Positions 32,778 to 45,050 of a stretch of DNA of 64,000 nt are shown here, one piece after another; positions within the stretch are counted from its first letter, which is position 1, and each line of letters begins with the position of its first letter. Source of the DNA: Ancylostoma caninum. Lineage: Eukaryota; Nematoda; Chromadorea; Rhabditida; Ancylostomatidae. The stretch is taken from positions 78,204-142,203 of the forward strand of contig JBAJFG010000490.1 of assembly GCA_037903475.1 (NCBI GenBank), given 5' to 3'. A program made the position numbers and the translations under genes. The notes beneath the pieces are model-generated. The model saw nothing but the letters and a program-made list of their open reading frames with translations, ran no database searches and was not told where the DNA came from.

Positions 32778-32841
32778 TGGACGATCGGCTTCACTATCGA
32801 GCCTGGAAATGTGACCGCTTTCGTAGAAAATCCCGAATAAA

Positions 32842-35800
32842 TTTCATGAGATGATACAGTTTCGTGATTTTTTTGTAGTCATTTTTCTCGATGTGCTACT
32901 GCAGACAAATCCCCGGCGGATGATAATCGAGAAGCACAGAAGAGGGAAAAAAATTTGACTAACTTGGACTGCCTCCAATGCTCATTGGTTCATATTCCTA
33001 TGGTTCTTGTCAAGCAAAAACCCACATGTGAATCCTCGCCTTCATGTGCTTCCACTGATCATCATACATCGTAAGCAGTCCCCCCCCCCCACCTAACCTT
33101 ATAATTATTTCCAAAACACCATCGAACAAAACAATTCCTGAGATATAGGGGGCGGCCTATGACGTATACAAATGCCAGAAGATAGAAGTGGAGAAGAACC
33201 ATTGAGGCATGCGTATGCACTGAGGAGAACCCTACTATGAATCCCAGTTTGCACAAGATATTCTGTTCTGGCTTCTACGTACTGGGTTCCATGAGGTTGA
33301 AAGGCCCTGAAATCAATTTAAAAAGGAGTGTGACGTACGTGTCAAAGTATATTTATAAGCTGTTCACCAGGCGGTATACAAGAGCACCTAGTGCTGTTCC
33401 AGCAATGCCTCAAAGTGTTAAAGATGCTTTTATCAGGTCTCCTATAATATTTCGAGCTGTTGTAGGGTACTTTGGCGAGCAGTGGGGCTAGCAACATTAC
33501 TATCCCAGCCCGAGAGATCACCTCCATATTGTACATAAAGACGATTCTTTAATTAGTGATGAACTTTTGCATAAAATTTCTTTCTAGACAAAGCTTATTT
33601 TTGGCAGACGGTGCAATTGCTCTCTAGAGATGGATAGAGCTACTTTTTTCCTCATTGCAATAATCCTAATGTTCATAAGAAGCTTTTCATTGCTCAGAAA
33701 AGTCGAAACACCCTCTTCTTGACACTCACATTCAGCAGCAAAGTGACTTCAAGTGGTAGAACCTTAGACAAAATTGAGTTTTTCTCCAACTGGGTTCACA
33801 CCAAGCAAGTTGTTACTGCATAGAGGCGATACGCATCACCAGGGCCCTAAGTAAGAAGAGTAAGGAATCAAGCTGCTTTGTCACTTCCAGATATTCTAGA
33901 TCACTGCTGGGGCCCTATTTCGAGGTCGATCTTGTTCCGCATGATACTTTGCTCAAGTAAAGGGTGCTCAACTGTACAGAGACATGAGACATGGAGGAAT
34001 CCCTATCGTTCCCAATATCGTGGCCAGATATATAGTCACCAGTGATGTGATACAACACATGCTTCAATCTATGCATTTTTCTAATCTCAGTAAAAGGAGA
34101 AATGTCATCGTCTCTCTGCGCTGATATTTTATCAGAAACGAACTCAGTTGTTTGGAAAAGTTCGATTTTGTTGAAACTCTCGTAAATAGAAACCACATCG
34201 TAGCTGAATGCAAATACCACAGGAACGGTAATTTCAATCTTGTTGAGTAATTTAATGTTTCTTATAAAATTTAGCAAACGCAATGAAGATATGTGGCCTT
34301 TGGATTTTCCTCCATAACGTCTGGTGGGGTTAAGCCATACATACATAGTAGTAGGTGACTTCTAAGTTCGAAAATTTCTAGTGGTGTTCTGGAAATAGTC
34401 ATTTCCTTCCACGTCCGGAATATACATACCTTCACACTAGTAAGAACCAAAAGCTCTAGATTGCTGTGTGCTCCATGCGGAACCTAACGTATAAACGACA
34501 ACATCATTCCCAAAACAGAGTATTTTCAGCTCAAAAATTGTAATCACAGTGTTTACGACCACGGACCAACGGTGGCTTGCGTAACCTCGTGACCAAAAAT
34601 TATTCTAGAGGATTGCTCAAAAATCATATTCTAACTACTCTTGCAGAAGTTTCCTTGCCGACAACTTTTATCTTCTACGTTTTCCTTAACTTTTCATCTT
34701 AGTTTGCGATATGACCTGACTACGGAGATAACAGAAGTTTCTCGTCACTGGCATCAATTTCGAAATAAGAAAATAACGGAGATGTTGGAATTCCATAGCA
34801 GCAAATAAAGCAACCGGCTCAAAAATTTATAGGAAAACTTAACACCCCGTAGTCGCACACAAACGTTCCCACCTTGTGGATCGCCGATAAGGTACGGTTT
34901 TTTCGTTAGCTCGTGGTTCTGTGACCAAAAATTAGGCTTAGAATGTTTTTTCCTAAGTTTGCGGAGGGGTTTGGCCGAATATATTGCAATCGAATTCACC
35001 CTTTCAGGCTCTGAAGTAGACGACTCGTCAGTCCAATAAAGTTACTAACAATCTCGTGTTCGGCTGCAACAGAACGATCCACAACTTCCAAAGGAAATAA
35101 AGCAAACTGCTGCAGGATTGGTGATGTTTACTGCTCTGCAGCTGTTCGGCTCTTTTGAAATTCTGCCGTAGCACTTCTGTGCAGCAGATGCGATCATGCG
35201 CATCATTTCTAGGATGATTGAAGCCTGAGAAGTTCGGGGATCAGTACATCAGTAGCGTTTGAAACGTTTTCAGGTCTCTATGAATACATACTCGTCAAAA
35301 CAACATGCTTCCTTCAGTGTCCTGCTAACAAGGGATGAGCCGAAGTCGGACTTCCGACGTTCAATTGATTCTTGGACTTACGACTTTCAAGTTCCGACCT
35401 CCGGAAAGACGCGATGAATTTGCTCAAAAGCCTTGGAAGCTGAACAAAGTGGATTTTATCACATGGATTGCCGCCGATTATTGTGCTTCTTCTCAAGAGG
35501 TAATTGAAGGTTGTTGTTCTGTTTATAGCATCAGCAACGTCAAGGATTTTCTATGATGTGTGGGATTCTATGCCTATAAATATTCTGAAACTAAATTCGT
35601 GAACCAAGTGTTTCAAATATGGACCGAATTTCTCGCAAAGATTGAAATGAAACATAGTCTTTCAAAACTCACTTGGGTTGAACAAAACTATACCTTTCTG
35701 TTCTAACACTTGTTCTAACACGGTGTTCTAACACTCCTCCTCTAAGTGGCCTAGGGCGCCAGAGGTCTCACGAAAGCTTTCTTTACGAAGACCGGTGAAT

Positions 35801-36203
35801 GTGGCATGAATAGCAAGGATGGGAATAGCACACTACCACCATAAATAGCCCGGAATGCTAAAAAGGCGAGCATCTCACCTGCTTCCAGGCTGCGTCAGCG
35901 TCTTGCTAGCACATTGTATAGGCGAGCATAGGAGGCATACATTTAGTATGAGTTCTTGATCCAGCTTACTCATATGGCTTCGTTGCACTTTACAATGTTA
36001 ATCCTTGCGACTGTTGCTCCAGATATTACTGTGGAGTTACAGTATCATTGGTGCCTCACCCCCAATTTTTAAGGGGAATGGAGATTCAACTTGATCAATT
36101 CACTTGTACACCTTGTGGAACGATCTTAATGGCAATGACAGCTCGCAGGTTTTCTAAAGGGACTCTAAAGAGACGAAAGTACTCCTGAGTTTTCTTCTAA
36201 TAG
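32842..36203. other. Intergenic DNA with two uncertain ORFs
   Basis: 33237-33491 (+) is an 84-codon frame and 33915-34346 (-) a 143-codon frame reading VPVVFAFSYDVVSIYESF; neither has a recognised domain. At 35335-35499 a plus frame ends at a good GTAATT donor (CASSQE) and could be an upstream exon of the gene fragment at 36204, since both ends are phase 0. Ten consecutive C occur near 33081. None of this is firm. Confidence 0.3.
33915..34346 (-). CDS. Uncharacterised 143-codon ORF
   Basis: A single open frame in otherwise stop-rich AT DNA, starting MYVWLNPTRRYGGKSKGH and ending at a TAG at 33915. There is no signal peptide, membrane segment or recognisable motif, and no clear splice signals. 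Length alone makes it worth listing; it may be an exon of an unresolved gene or chance. Confidence 0.2.
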   Translation of the reverse strand: MYVWLNPTRRYGGKSKGHISSLRLLNFIRNIKLLNKIEITVPVVFAFSYDVVSIYESFNKIELFQTTEFVSDKISAQRDDDISPFTEIRKMHRLKHVLYHITGDYISGHDIGNDRDSSMSHVSVQLSTLYLSKVSCGTRSTSK

Positions 36204-36561
36204 ATAAATGAAATGTTGCACAAAGCTCTGCGAAAAATTTACCACCTGAAAGATGGAATAGTTGCGAATTACCAAAACTGTACCAACTATGTTGACATGG
36301 ATTTCACTGAATACGGGCTGCAGCTTGAAACCTTCAGTGGTCTTTATTTGAGAGAGATCGTAGCGGAAACACGAAAGGATATCGAGCTGGATCGACCTAT
36401 CTATTGTAAATTTTTTTCCAAATTTTCACAGGCTCAAGTAAGCGTTTCTCAATCCTTGAGGTTGCCCGTGCAGCTGGCTATGTGGAAAGTTCTAAATCGA
36501 CCAAATTTTTGGTATTTTTGGTACAATTCTGCCACCGTTCAGAATGCGTGATCAAGAATTG
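36204..36561 (+). CDS. Two internal exons of an unidentified gene
   Basis: Exons 36204-36405 and 36432-36561 are joined by a very short 26-bp candidate intron (GTAAAT to TTTCACAG), phase 1, and close with a good GTAAGA donor in phase 2. The acceptor before 36204 is TTCTAATAG. The combined ~110 residues contain NYQNCTNYVDMDFTEYG and, after the junction, KRFSILEVARAAGYVESS; no family recognised. The 26-bp intron is below the usual nematode minimum (~40 bp), so the true splice pattern may differ. No start or stop exon could be fixed. Confidence 0.3.
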
Positions 36562-37457
36562 GTAAGAAGAATTCGTGAAAATCTCCACTAGATTGGACAA
36601 ATAGCTCTGTTCACCACTGATTTTTGGCTCTGTTGTGCTCAAATCCTCAACACCTTGCAAGATTCTTCAACAAAAAAAATCGAACGAGATCATTCAATGT
36701 TTACCTCTACACGTAAAAAAAAATTAACCTATCCTACTGAACAATACCTTAAATAAATATCTACAACTGAAAAACTCGAGAAGAGAGAGGATCTGATGAG
36801 GAAAGTGAACAGAAACCGTTATTATGGCGATGAACCCGTGATACAGACAATCGCTGCCGATCAAGTACATTAGAATTGCTTCCATCTTCGACGACTTGAG
36901 GGAGTCTTCAGATGAAGCTTGATCCAGAACAATCAGCAATTAGTATCCTCGTCCGCTTTTATAGTAGACGAACAGCACAATTGCAACGAATGGTATGCTC
37001 ACTCTAAAAGTACAGGAAATTAGGAAACTATTTGAATGATGGAAATCCAGGAAAACAAATTCCCAGAAGACTTGAAAAAATACATGTTACGAAGAAAAAA
37101 GAAATTGGGTAATGCTACTGATCTTCCTATAAAAATATAAACAGAAAATGATTAAGAAATTGTGTACATGTATAGTAATAAATGAGCTGAATAAGAAGGC
37201 GCAATCAGCGATAATATAAAGAAATTCAATGGCAGAAAAAGAAACAAAAGTAAAAAAAAATTGTTGCTCAAAAATTTATTGCTGTTACATGTGGGAGGAA
37301 CAAGGTAATGTCCAAAATCAATGAAATCCAGATATACTTTGGAAAGAATAAAGTAACCAGTGCAGAGAAAAAATCCTAAGAATCTTGAAGTCAGCAGTTC
37401 TACAGAATGTATTGATTTTTTTCGAAAGTAGTGAGTAAATTATTTTCGAAAAATTTC
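36562..37457. other. AT-rich intergenic DNA, nothing recognised
   Basis: Very AT-rich with A tracts. A 71-codon minus frame (36724-36939) has a hydrophobic run but no splice support. This separates the plus-strand fragment at 36.2-36.6 kb from the 3' end of the RNase T2 gene. Confidence 0.4.
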
Positions 37458-40400
37458 TCACCCCCATAAGAATTCTTGTTTCGGTTCCTGGCTACTGAAA
37501 AATGAGCTGTAGATAGGAATAAGTGGATTAATCCAGAAGGATACTTCTCTGTGCTCTAAGCCAGCCACATGAAGGACTCGTGAAGAGGTATCAGAAAGGT
37601 AAACAACTGATGAAGGGCATGCCTAGAACATGAAACCTTTAGATAAATAAGGAAATGAACCACGAAGCATCCAGAAATATCAACTATTACCTTGAAGCTC
37701 GGCAATGGCGGCGGATGGCCAAGGATATATGTGAGAGGCTGGGTACTTTTCGCGTGAGGGCAGTCAATCGGTTGGAATTTTCTATCAAAGCACATTCGCA
37801 CATCGCCAAGGAGCGTCTGTTTAGTCTGGATTTCCGAATTCTAGGAAAAACTCGTTGGATGCAACCGAAATCTCACTTTTTTATCCGTCAGACAGTTTAT
37901 CTGGACATTTTTCCCCGAGGAGAGCTCGGTTCTTAGTGCTTCTTGGATCTCTTCCAGTAGGTACGGCTCAGATCTCGGCACTATTTGTGCCCTTCTCAGT
38001 GCTGCTCCGACGGAGAATTGCAAATCTACTTCCATGGTTCTGGAAGGACGAAGTACGTGGTCGATAAAATCAATGAATCGATTAGTTTTCGGACATATTG
38101 GACGAAATAACTTGCAGCTAATGAACTCTTTTAAATCACGTTTCTAGAAAGAAAAACCTTGGAAATCAGGAGAACTATAGCAATCTTTGCTATTAATCCA
38201 TTTAAAAAATCAGGGCGTTATTTGCTTTTCGTGAAATAGTAGCATGTGTAAAGCCTACTGCCTAAATCCAGGCACTTAGGTAAAAGTTTTCAAAACATTC
38301 TTTATAAACCTCAATTTCTTTCCTAAATTTTAGTGGGAATATCTTAAGTTTTCAATCAAAACCTTCACTTTAACTATGCTTTTAAGAGCACATTTAAGCA
38401 AATAAACAAGTTAATCTAATAAACAAAGCGCCGTAAGGGGGCTAGAGCGCCAGGCTTATTGTTCCATAATAGGGCGGCACTCATAGACACCGGTAATCTT
38501 GTATTAAATAAGTAAACAAAACAATCGAAGGATTTTCCGACGTATCGGGCGTTCTTTGCAGAGAACTCACTTAAAGAAGTACAAATACTCTGAAGAGAGA
38601 TTCTTCAAGCTTTGAGCGCACGTCCCATGCTTCTCCCACTCGTGCTTCCAGAAAGAGTGCGCCGTCTTAGCCGGATATAAATTTGGCCACATTTTCCTGC
38701 AAATGTGCAGATTGCTGAATAATTCTGTGATTTTCTGGAAACCGCAGAGTGCTTACGTCAAACGGTCCTCAATTGACTCTATCAGTTTACCGTCGAATTT
38801 TCTTGGAATACCATCGCAGAACTGTGGATAACTGCCATTTTTATAGTTCGGCCACAGGCCATGGATTGACCAGTCTGGTGTTTCGGCGGGAATTTCGCAG
38901 GAGTCGGGTACTAAAGTTGAGTTAATTTACTATGGAGAAACACCTTGATGTGGCAGAATCAAAATTCACTGAGTATTTGTAAACGATGATATGCAACAAA
39001 AATAAATAATTGAACCCTAAATATCTGAACGTGTGAATAAAAAAATAAATTAATTCCACCGCTACATACTGTTTTCAATATAAACTTTCCTGCGAAACAG
39101 AGCACATCTCCTGCTACCCGTTTGCATCTTACTACATTCTCAATCTACACTGTGGTTCTCCTTTTTAGGCACTTTAGGGCTAGAGGTGGAGTTACTTAAT
39201 AATAAAATCAGTTGCGATCCCACTGTGTGATCCTGCAAAAATTTCAAATCCTGCAAAATGCACTCTCTAGCAAGGAGTGCGCCATCTAATAGGTTAGAAG
39301 CTCTGAAATGCTAGCAGCACCGTAGCGCGGTAAGGAAAATTCGCACTCTCGAAATGGCCCTGTCGAATTTCTCCAAGTGAAGGGGCCAAAGACCCTTTTT
39401 GGCGCTTTTCCGCTTGATCGTTTATTTATTTATCTAATTTATTTATTATACCCTCACGGGTGTGCCATTTAATATCGTATAAGTATGCAGACAATAAAAA
39501 CTAACGAAAGACAGTAATTTCAAGTCAGAACTTCAAAACTCAAACTATTTAACTAGCATCATGTTACTTGGCCCAAGTGGACTGTACCCTTAGTTTCAAA
39601 CTCAATTCCAAGGTGGTAATGAGGACTACTCAGTGAAGAGTCTGTCTAGGAAACAGACTGATACTAGGCCGAAATTTACTAAACTCTTGCTGCTCCACAT
39701 GCATAGGACATGGTGGCTGGATGAAGGTATCAGACCTTTGAGATAATCACGCCCTAAGAACGCAACTGTAAGATCCATTCTGGGGTGGGCGCCGATCTGG
39801 TACAAACCTCAGGAGTAACTTTAGGTGGATGCTCTCCGGCTCCTTGCCTTATCTACGCCTCATGACCCGCCGTATTGTAGCTTCATGCATGTATATCTTT
39901 GCAATCAGAAGCTTGTGAAGATTATTTTGTGTGAAAACCCTAGAAGCGACATCAGGAGAGTGCCTTCGAAGTCGATTTTGCTTCGACTTCAGCATACCGT
40001 TGATAAGGTGCTCCAAAGCTACTAAACAGCAGCCACTTCACTGCCGAGCCTTAGCGCAATCTACCACTTTATTTTCTACAAAAATGCTCAAGTGTAGGGA
40101 CAGGAGGGACAGAATTTGCAGGAAGCTTGCAGTACACGTTCTCTCGAAAAGTGCTTTCAAAGGATAAAGGAAGGATGGTGTAAAAATTGTACGAACAGCT
40201 ATGGACACAAGGGAAGTAAGCATTCGATATATCGTTGTTTCCTACAGTATTCACCTTTAAAGGAGAACAAGTAACATCAGCAATCTGGTTAAGGAAGGAC
40301 TACGTTAATTGTGATAAGAATAATTTTTTATAAATATTACTTTAATGAAGAGAGACTCAGAAACTACAGAAGCATTAGATTCACTGGACGAATGACAGTG

Positions 40401-43029
40401 TGTAAAAAAATGGTGCTGGAGAATACTGATAAGCTAGAAAAATGACTTTTCCATTCCCCATCATAATTTTTTTCTTCTTGCCTTCGGTTTAATTTGATAA
40501 TTATTCAAGTGTCCTTTGTTTTGCTTTCTGATATGTCATGAAAAAAATGTTCATCTGGATCAAGTGGGATGTTACCTGTTCTGCATATTTTTTATGTTTT
40601 CCCATTTTTTTTGTTCTAGTTCTACAAACGGTAGGAGATCTGGATCTACCGTAATGTCCGCACTTTTTTTCATATCAGAAAATTCCCCGCCGAGAATTTG
40701 CACTTGAAACGCTTATGATTCGAAATCATATGATCCAAAAAGGTCACTGGCTGGGAACAATTTGCGGCACTGTAATCTAGCGCAGATAAATAGTGCACTT
40801 ATCCTCCTATCACCCAGAATATTTCTCGAAAAGGGCGAATAGCGGCAGCTTACGGTAGGCATGGGCTCTACAAAGTGGGCAAGAATCATAGGAGGAAACA
40901 GAGAGCTTATCTATACAGAAACTGTGCTTATTGATCGTTCGCTATCTCTTGTTATTGTTTAGTCACAATCAAAACAAGTGATAGTGAGCATTTTAGAGCG
41001 ATGGCAAATAAAACCGTCTTCTTCAGAATATGTTTGTAGTTGTTGCCTGAAGCGGCGTAGTTTTTAAGGACAGTGATTCTCAGTGAGAATCGACGGGGTT
41101 CCGCGGTTCAATTACAACGTGTAGTTTCAAACAGAATACTGGGTTTAAGAACATTTTTAGTGGTTATACTATATTCAGGACCAGATGAAAATCATATGAT
41201 TTTATCAATACTATTAGGTTGGTGCATACGTAATCAAAGCGGTTTTTTTTGTGTCGCCTTTTCTCGTTAAAAATCAACGCTTTTCTTGTACAGTTTTTCC
41301 ATGTTAATAATCCATATCAGCAATAATTGCTTCACTTGGTAACGGTGCTATCGAAAATCGCAGCCACATTTACCAACTGCTCTACCATTTCGGGAAAGTT
41401 CGGAATGCAGCACATTCATGCCGGGATTTTAACGAAATTGCTGGAGAAAAATCAGCGAAGCCAAGTCGAAAGATATTTGAGTACTTTGAGTAGGAAGGTG
41501 CAATCCTACAGATGAAGAAAGAGCTATACGACCAAATTTCAACGACCAGGATTTCTTGGCAGCAGTGGAGGTGAAGAAGGTTTGATTGACGAGATGTCTA
41601 ACAAGTGGAGCCTACTCGTTTTGCCACAGAATATCAATGGAATTTGAACACCGTTCCTGTCTGAGAGCTCGTCCGGACCCATTTGGATAATCTCCATGCT
41701 CTTCTGAGCCTTTTGAGAGGAAATACCATGGTCGAATGGTTCATATTGAAGAGCGAACAACATCTGCGTTGTCAAGCATTTGACCTCTTCCAGGCTGTCC
41801 AAAATTACTGGTGCTGAGAATTTTATGGCCAATCTCTTTTTTTTAATCGGTGAAGTTCGTACCTTATGAATATGAACAATCGTTCAACATAGCCCTGCTG
41901 ATTGGTCCATCTTTGAAAGGCTCGCTGAGATCGCGAAATGACTGTGCTACATTCCAACTTTTCCCGAAGTGATAGAGCACATTATGGCGGATATGGATGA
42001 GGTTTTCGATAGCACACTGAATAGGTAGAAAGAGTGTATTTCTCTCATGAAAATCCATTTGAAAAGCTCTAATTTTTTTGCCAAGAAAAGACGTCGCGAA
42101 AAAGCCGCATTTTATGCACCAACCTAATATAATCCAGAAAATTCGAGTATTCCAGAAATGTACTGTTTTCATCTTTCCAAACACCTAATTCTGGGCTTAT
42201 TCGGAGCCGAATTTTCGAATCCGAATATATTTACCTAACGCATTATTTTATACCAAGGGAAAACGTTACGTTAAAAGCCTTCCCACCGCCAGTTCTTTTA
42301 GGACAACTATCAAGCTTTCCTCCATGCCACGAGGTCAAAAATCCTGGATCGGTAGGTCACCTTCTTTGCTATCTACAACGATTCCTACGCGATTGGACCT
42401 GGACCTAAGATACCCTCACTTTAACCCAAACTAGATATTTAGTAGGTCTTTGTGAGCAGAGTTTTCGTTGTTAAAATGTTTCCGACGTTTTCTATACCTT
42501 TTTATGATGTACTTTTATTGAACATATATTTTGATTTCCTTCAGTGTTTCTGAATTCTGAGGAAATTTTACCAATGAATTCAATTGAAGTGGGGCTAAGT
42601 TTTCTTGAGCAGTGTTTTCGATGGATAATTTTCAAGGATAAAAACATTAAGAAGTATCCACAGTCGTCCCCAAAGCCTCAAAAAAAAAAACACAAAGATG
42701 AGCAGCGAGAAAAGAATGACTCATTGGGACCACACAGAATCATCGTCAAGGGCAATCACCTGAGTCATCGTCCGCACGACAAACAGCAGTCGGATAAATC
42801 CTCGTCAACATCAAATAGTCAAAATCAGAACCGATTCGTAGTGGAACTAAAATCACACGTAATCCGGGAATTATTACCAGGAAATGTAGGAAGAATTCCA
42901 GGATCAGAGCACAACACCTTCTTGCATCGTTGGCAATGACCCCCTGGGGCCGGCCGCATCTGGACTCCATGCCAAAAAAGCGTGTGCAGCAGCAAAAACT
43001 AGCGAAAACACCGTGATTTTTATGATCAT
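37458..43029 (-). CDS. Secreted RNase T2 family ribonuclease, seven exons, 318 aa
   Basis: Minus-strand exons 43029-42918, 42846-42760, 38910-38757, 38696-38571, 38039-37877, 37840-37691 and 37622-37458; all phases agree (1, 1, 2, 2, 0, 0). Residues 1-16 are a signal peptide (FSLVFAAAHA). FDYLMLTRIYPTAVC (~45-59) is the N-terminal strand and cysteine. The catalytic sites are intact: CAS I WSIHGLWP (80-87, His83) and CAS II FWKHEWEKHGTC (133-144, His136, Glu137, His141). SVGAALRRAQIVP and MCFDRKFQPIDC fit the family's C-terminal part. The enzyme cleaves single-stranded RNA through a 2',3'-cyclic intermediate in the secretory/lysosomal space or outside the cell. The C-terminus after IDC is extended ~75 residues and Pro-rich. 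The last intron (68 bp) is itself open, so read-through gives an alternative hydrophobic end (stop at 37556). A TTTTTCCAG just before the ATG suits SL trans-splicing. Confidence 0.9.
38425..38510 (-). repeat. Dispersed ~85-bp repeat, copy 2 (inverted)
   Basis: Reverse-complement relative of the repeat at 2696-2785, inside the intron between exons 4 and 5 of the RNase T2 gene. Confidence 0.7.
38911..42759 (-). other. 3.85-kb intron 2 of the RNase T2 gene
   Basis: Separates the exon encoding FDYLMLTRIYPTAVC from the CAS I exon. It contains a mariner-derived fold-back (41212-42129), AT-rich DNA and short unsupported open frames (for example 39825-40167 and 40516-40707). The donor GTGATT and the acceptor CAACTTTAG are acceptable. 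Confidence 0.7.
41212..42129. mobile_element. Mariner-derived fold-back element in an RNase T2 intron
   Basis: Ends TATTAGGTTGGTGCATA and TATGCACCAACCTAATA are inverted, bounded by TA. Both ends carry the beginning of the same mariner transposase in opposite orientation: HIYQLLYHFGKVRNAAHS on + near 41360-41415 and HIRHNVLYHFGKSWNVAQS on - near 41960-42005. The minus copy continues, with breaks, to MGPDELSDRNG near 41660. No catalytic domain remains. Two 5' halves joined head to head therefore form the element. Confidence 0.75.
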
Positions 43030-43789
43030 TCTCTGGAAAAAGGATGATTGAAACGGGAGAAAAAAAACGCGGAGGAAAGAACGACGGCAGACAGTCATGT
43101 GAAATGTTGATATACAGCTATACGTCCCGCGAACAACCACATGCACGATAGTAGAAGGACGCGCCCAGCTATTGATCGCGGCATTTAGTCGTCAACCGGG
43201 ACAGAAGGGAGGCCCAGTTCTCCAGTTCCATATGATTTTTGCCAGGAAAGTATCCAGATGTGGTTGCTGATCTAGTTGTAAACGAGGACACATATGAGCT
43301 GGGAACAAAGCAGAGTTGGGATGGAGTGAGCCTCCCGAATTCCCGCCCACTGCCGGAACAGCTAGTTCATCACAGCTGCGACTCCGTGGCTTATTTGAGG
43401 GTCTCAGGTGGTGGCGCCAGTCATTAGGGGCTGACCTGCGACCGGGGTCACACTATGAGATACACACAATGTGGTTGTTTGTTGGTTTACAGCAAAACTA
43501 CCAGCGAACCGAAAGTAGAATCTCGCAAAAATTTTATCTTTCCACGAAGTAATGAGAAAATTTGTGCAGGGGTGACATGATAAAAGGAAAGGAACGGAGA
43601 ACAACATGTAATTCGCCCGGTTGATGTTTTTCTAACTCTATTTCTGCAAATGAAACGAAGAAAAACGAACAAGTTAGTGGGAAATCTGTGAAAAAAAGTA
43701 GAAAATAAAGGAGGGATGCTAGAGATACTTCCTATCAACAAACTTAAAGGCAGGTATAGTATACAAGAACACGAGATTAAAAGGGAAAG
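43030..43789. other. 5' flank of the RNase T2 gene
   Basis: The frame of the first RNase exon stays open upstream to 43146, but the TTTTTCCAG at 43033-43041 suggests the mRNA begins there by trans-splicing. A 62-codon plus frame (43239-43427) has no support. No promoter motif could be named. Confidence 0.4.
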
Positions 43790-45050
43790 TATTGGGTTGG
43801 TGAAAAAGTTCTGCAACACTTTTTACTTCCATTTCTATGTAAAACGCAAAAGTAGCTTGACAGGTGGGATCTTATGCCGGTACAAGATAGTACATATATT
43901 CTTGAGGCTTTCACATGAAGGGCATACGACTGAAGCTCTATTATTACCTAAGTAATAATGCCTCCGGCCAGTCAAGTCTAACTTCGTTCCTTTGTCTATT
44001 AAGCTTTCCTGCAAGGCCATTCTGTAAGAAGCGCCGAGGCCAATGTAGTATATGCTGCGTTTGAAGGGACCGTTATTCACCGCTGGACGGCCCCTCGTTG
44101 GTATCAGAGCTTCGAGTCTGACGAAATGATGCTTGAAAGTCTCTCACGGTCTTGACGTGCGTTGACCGTTAATAACGATGATTTGCGGGATACCCTGAAG
44201 TTGAGGTCAGATGCCGATAACTGCAAGTTGGCGAAGACACCCTAGTGCGACCACGCGACCGTCACCAAGCATCTTTCTCGGTTTCGCAAAATTGTACGGA
44301 CATGAATTCCCCGTGTGTTGTGCGGATCTGATAAGTCATGCCGGGTGAGCATTGAGGAGCCGATGTTTCTTCGGCCACATGAGAAGGACTTTCTGAACAA
44401 TACTGCAACTGGGTGCGGAAGCTTGGTCCTGTACGCGAACAACGCACAGCATCACCAGTGAGTTCCGTGTCAGCAATCCCTTCCAAAACTGTCAAAAGCA
44501 GACTCGCTTTAAAAAAGGGTTTTTTCACGTTGTCGGTGGAGCCACAAAGAATGCTCCACTAAGAGTTCCCAAATAATGGGATCACAATGACGAGAGATCT
44601 CTGCGCCACCCAAATCCAGAAGTTAGAAGGTGCCACCCGTTAAAAACGCTCAAAAAGAGCAAATGTTTATCTTCTGCAAGATAATGAGCACTTTGCAAGC
44701 GCAAGTCGTGAGAAGACTCAGAATCTGAGTTGGGAATTTCTGTCACACCTATCGTATTCGCCAGATCTGGCGCTGTCGGACTATCACCTTTTCCTGGCCA
44801 TGAGCAACCATCTGTGGGAAATGAGGCTTGTCAATTAACAGAAACTCAAAAATGAAGTGTAAAAGTTTTTCGATCCACAGCTTCCTGCGTTCTGGTAGGA
44901 AGAAACAGAGAAGCTGCCCAAAAGATGGAAAAAGGTAGCACACAGTAATGGTAATTATAGCATTATGTAATTGAGATTTCGTTTTAGTAAAGAAATCCAT
45001 TTCCAAAGGATTCGTTGTGAGTGTTGCAGAACTTTTTCACCAACCCAATA
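43790..45050 (+). mobile_element. Degenerate mariner transposon (~1.26 kb)
   Basis: Near-perfect terminal inverted repeats TATTGGGTTGGTGAAAAAGT and GCAGAACTTTTTCACCAACC (~30 bp in total), with TA at both ends. Plus-strand transposase relics: RFRKIVR near 44280, a VLYANN segment near 44432 where the first catalytic region would end, and a C-terminal block with WEFLSHLSYSPDLALSDYHL near 44735-44795, which keeps the last catalytic aspartate. The second catalytic region reads QDNEHF. Several stops and frame changes make it non-functional. Confidence 0.85.

Noticed and set aside
42544..42939. 131-codon plus ORF with Lys/Ser-rich sequence and a good acceptor before it
   Set aside because: It is antisense to RNase T2 exons 1 and 2, which are supported by family motifs and phase.
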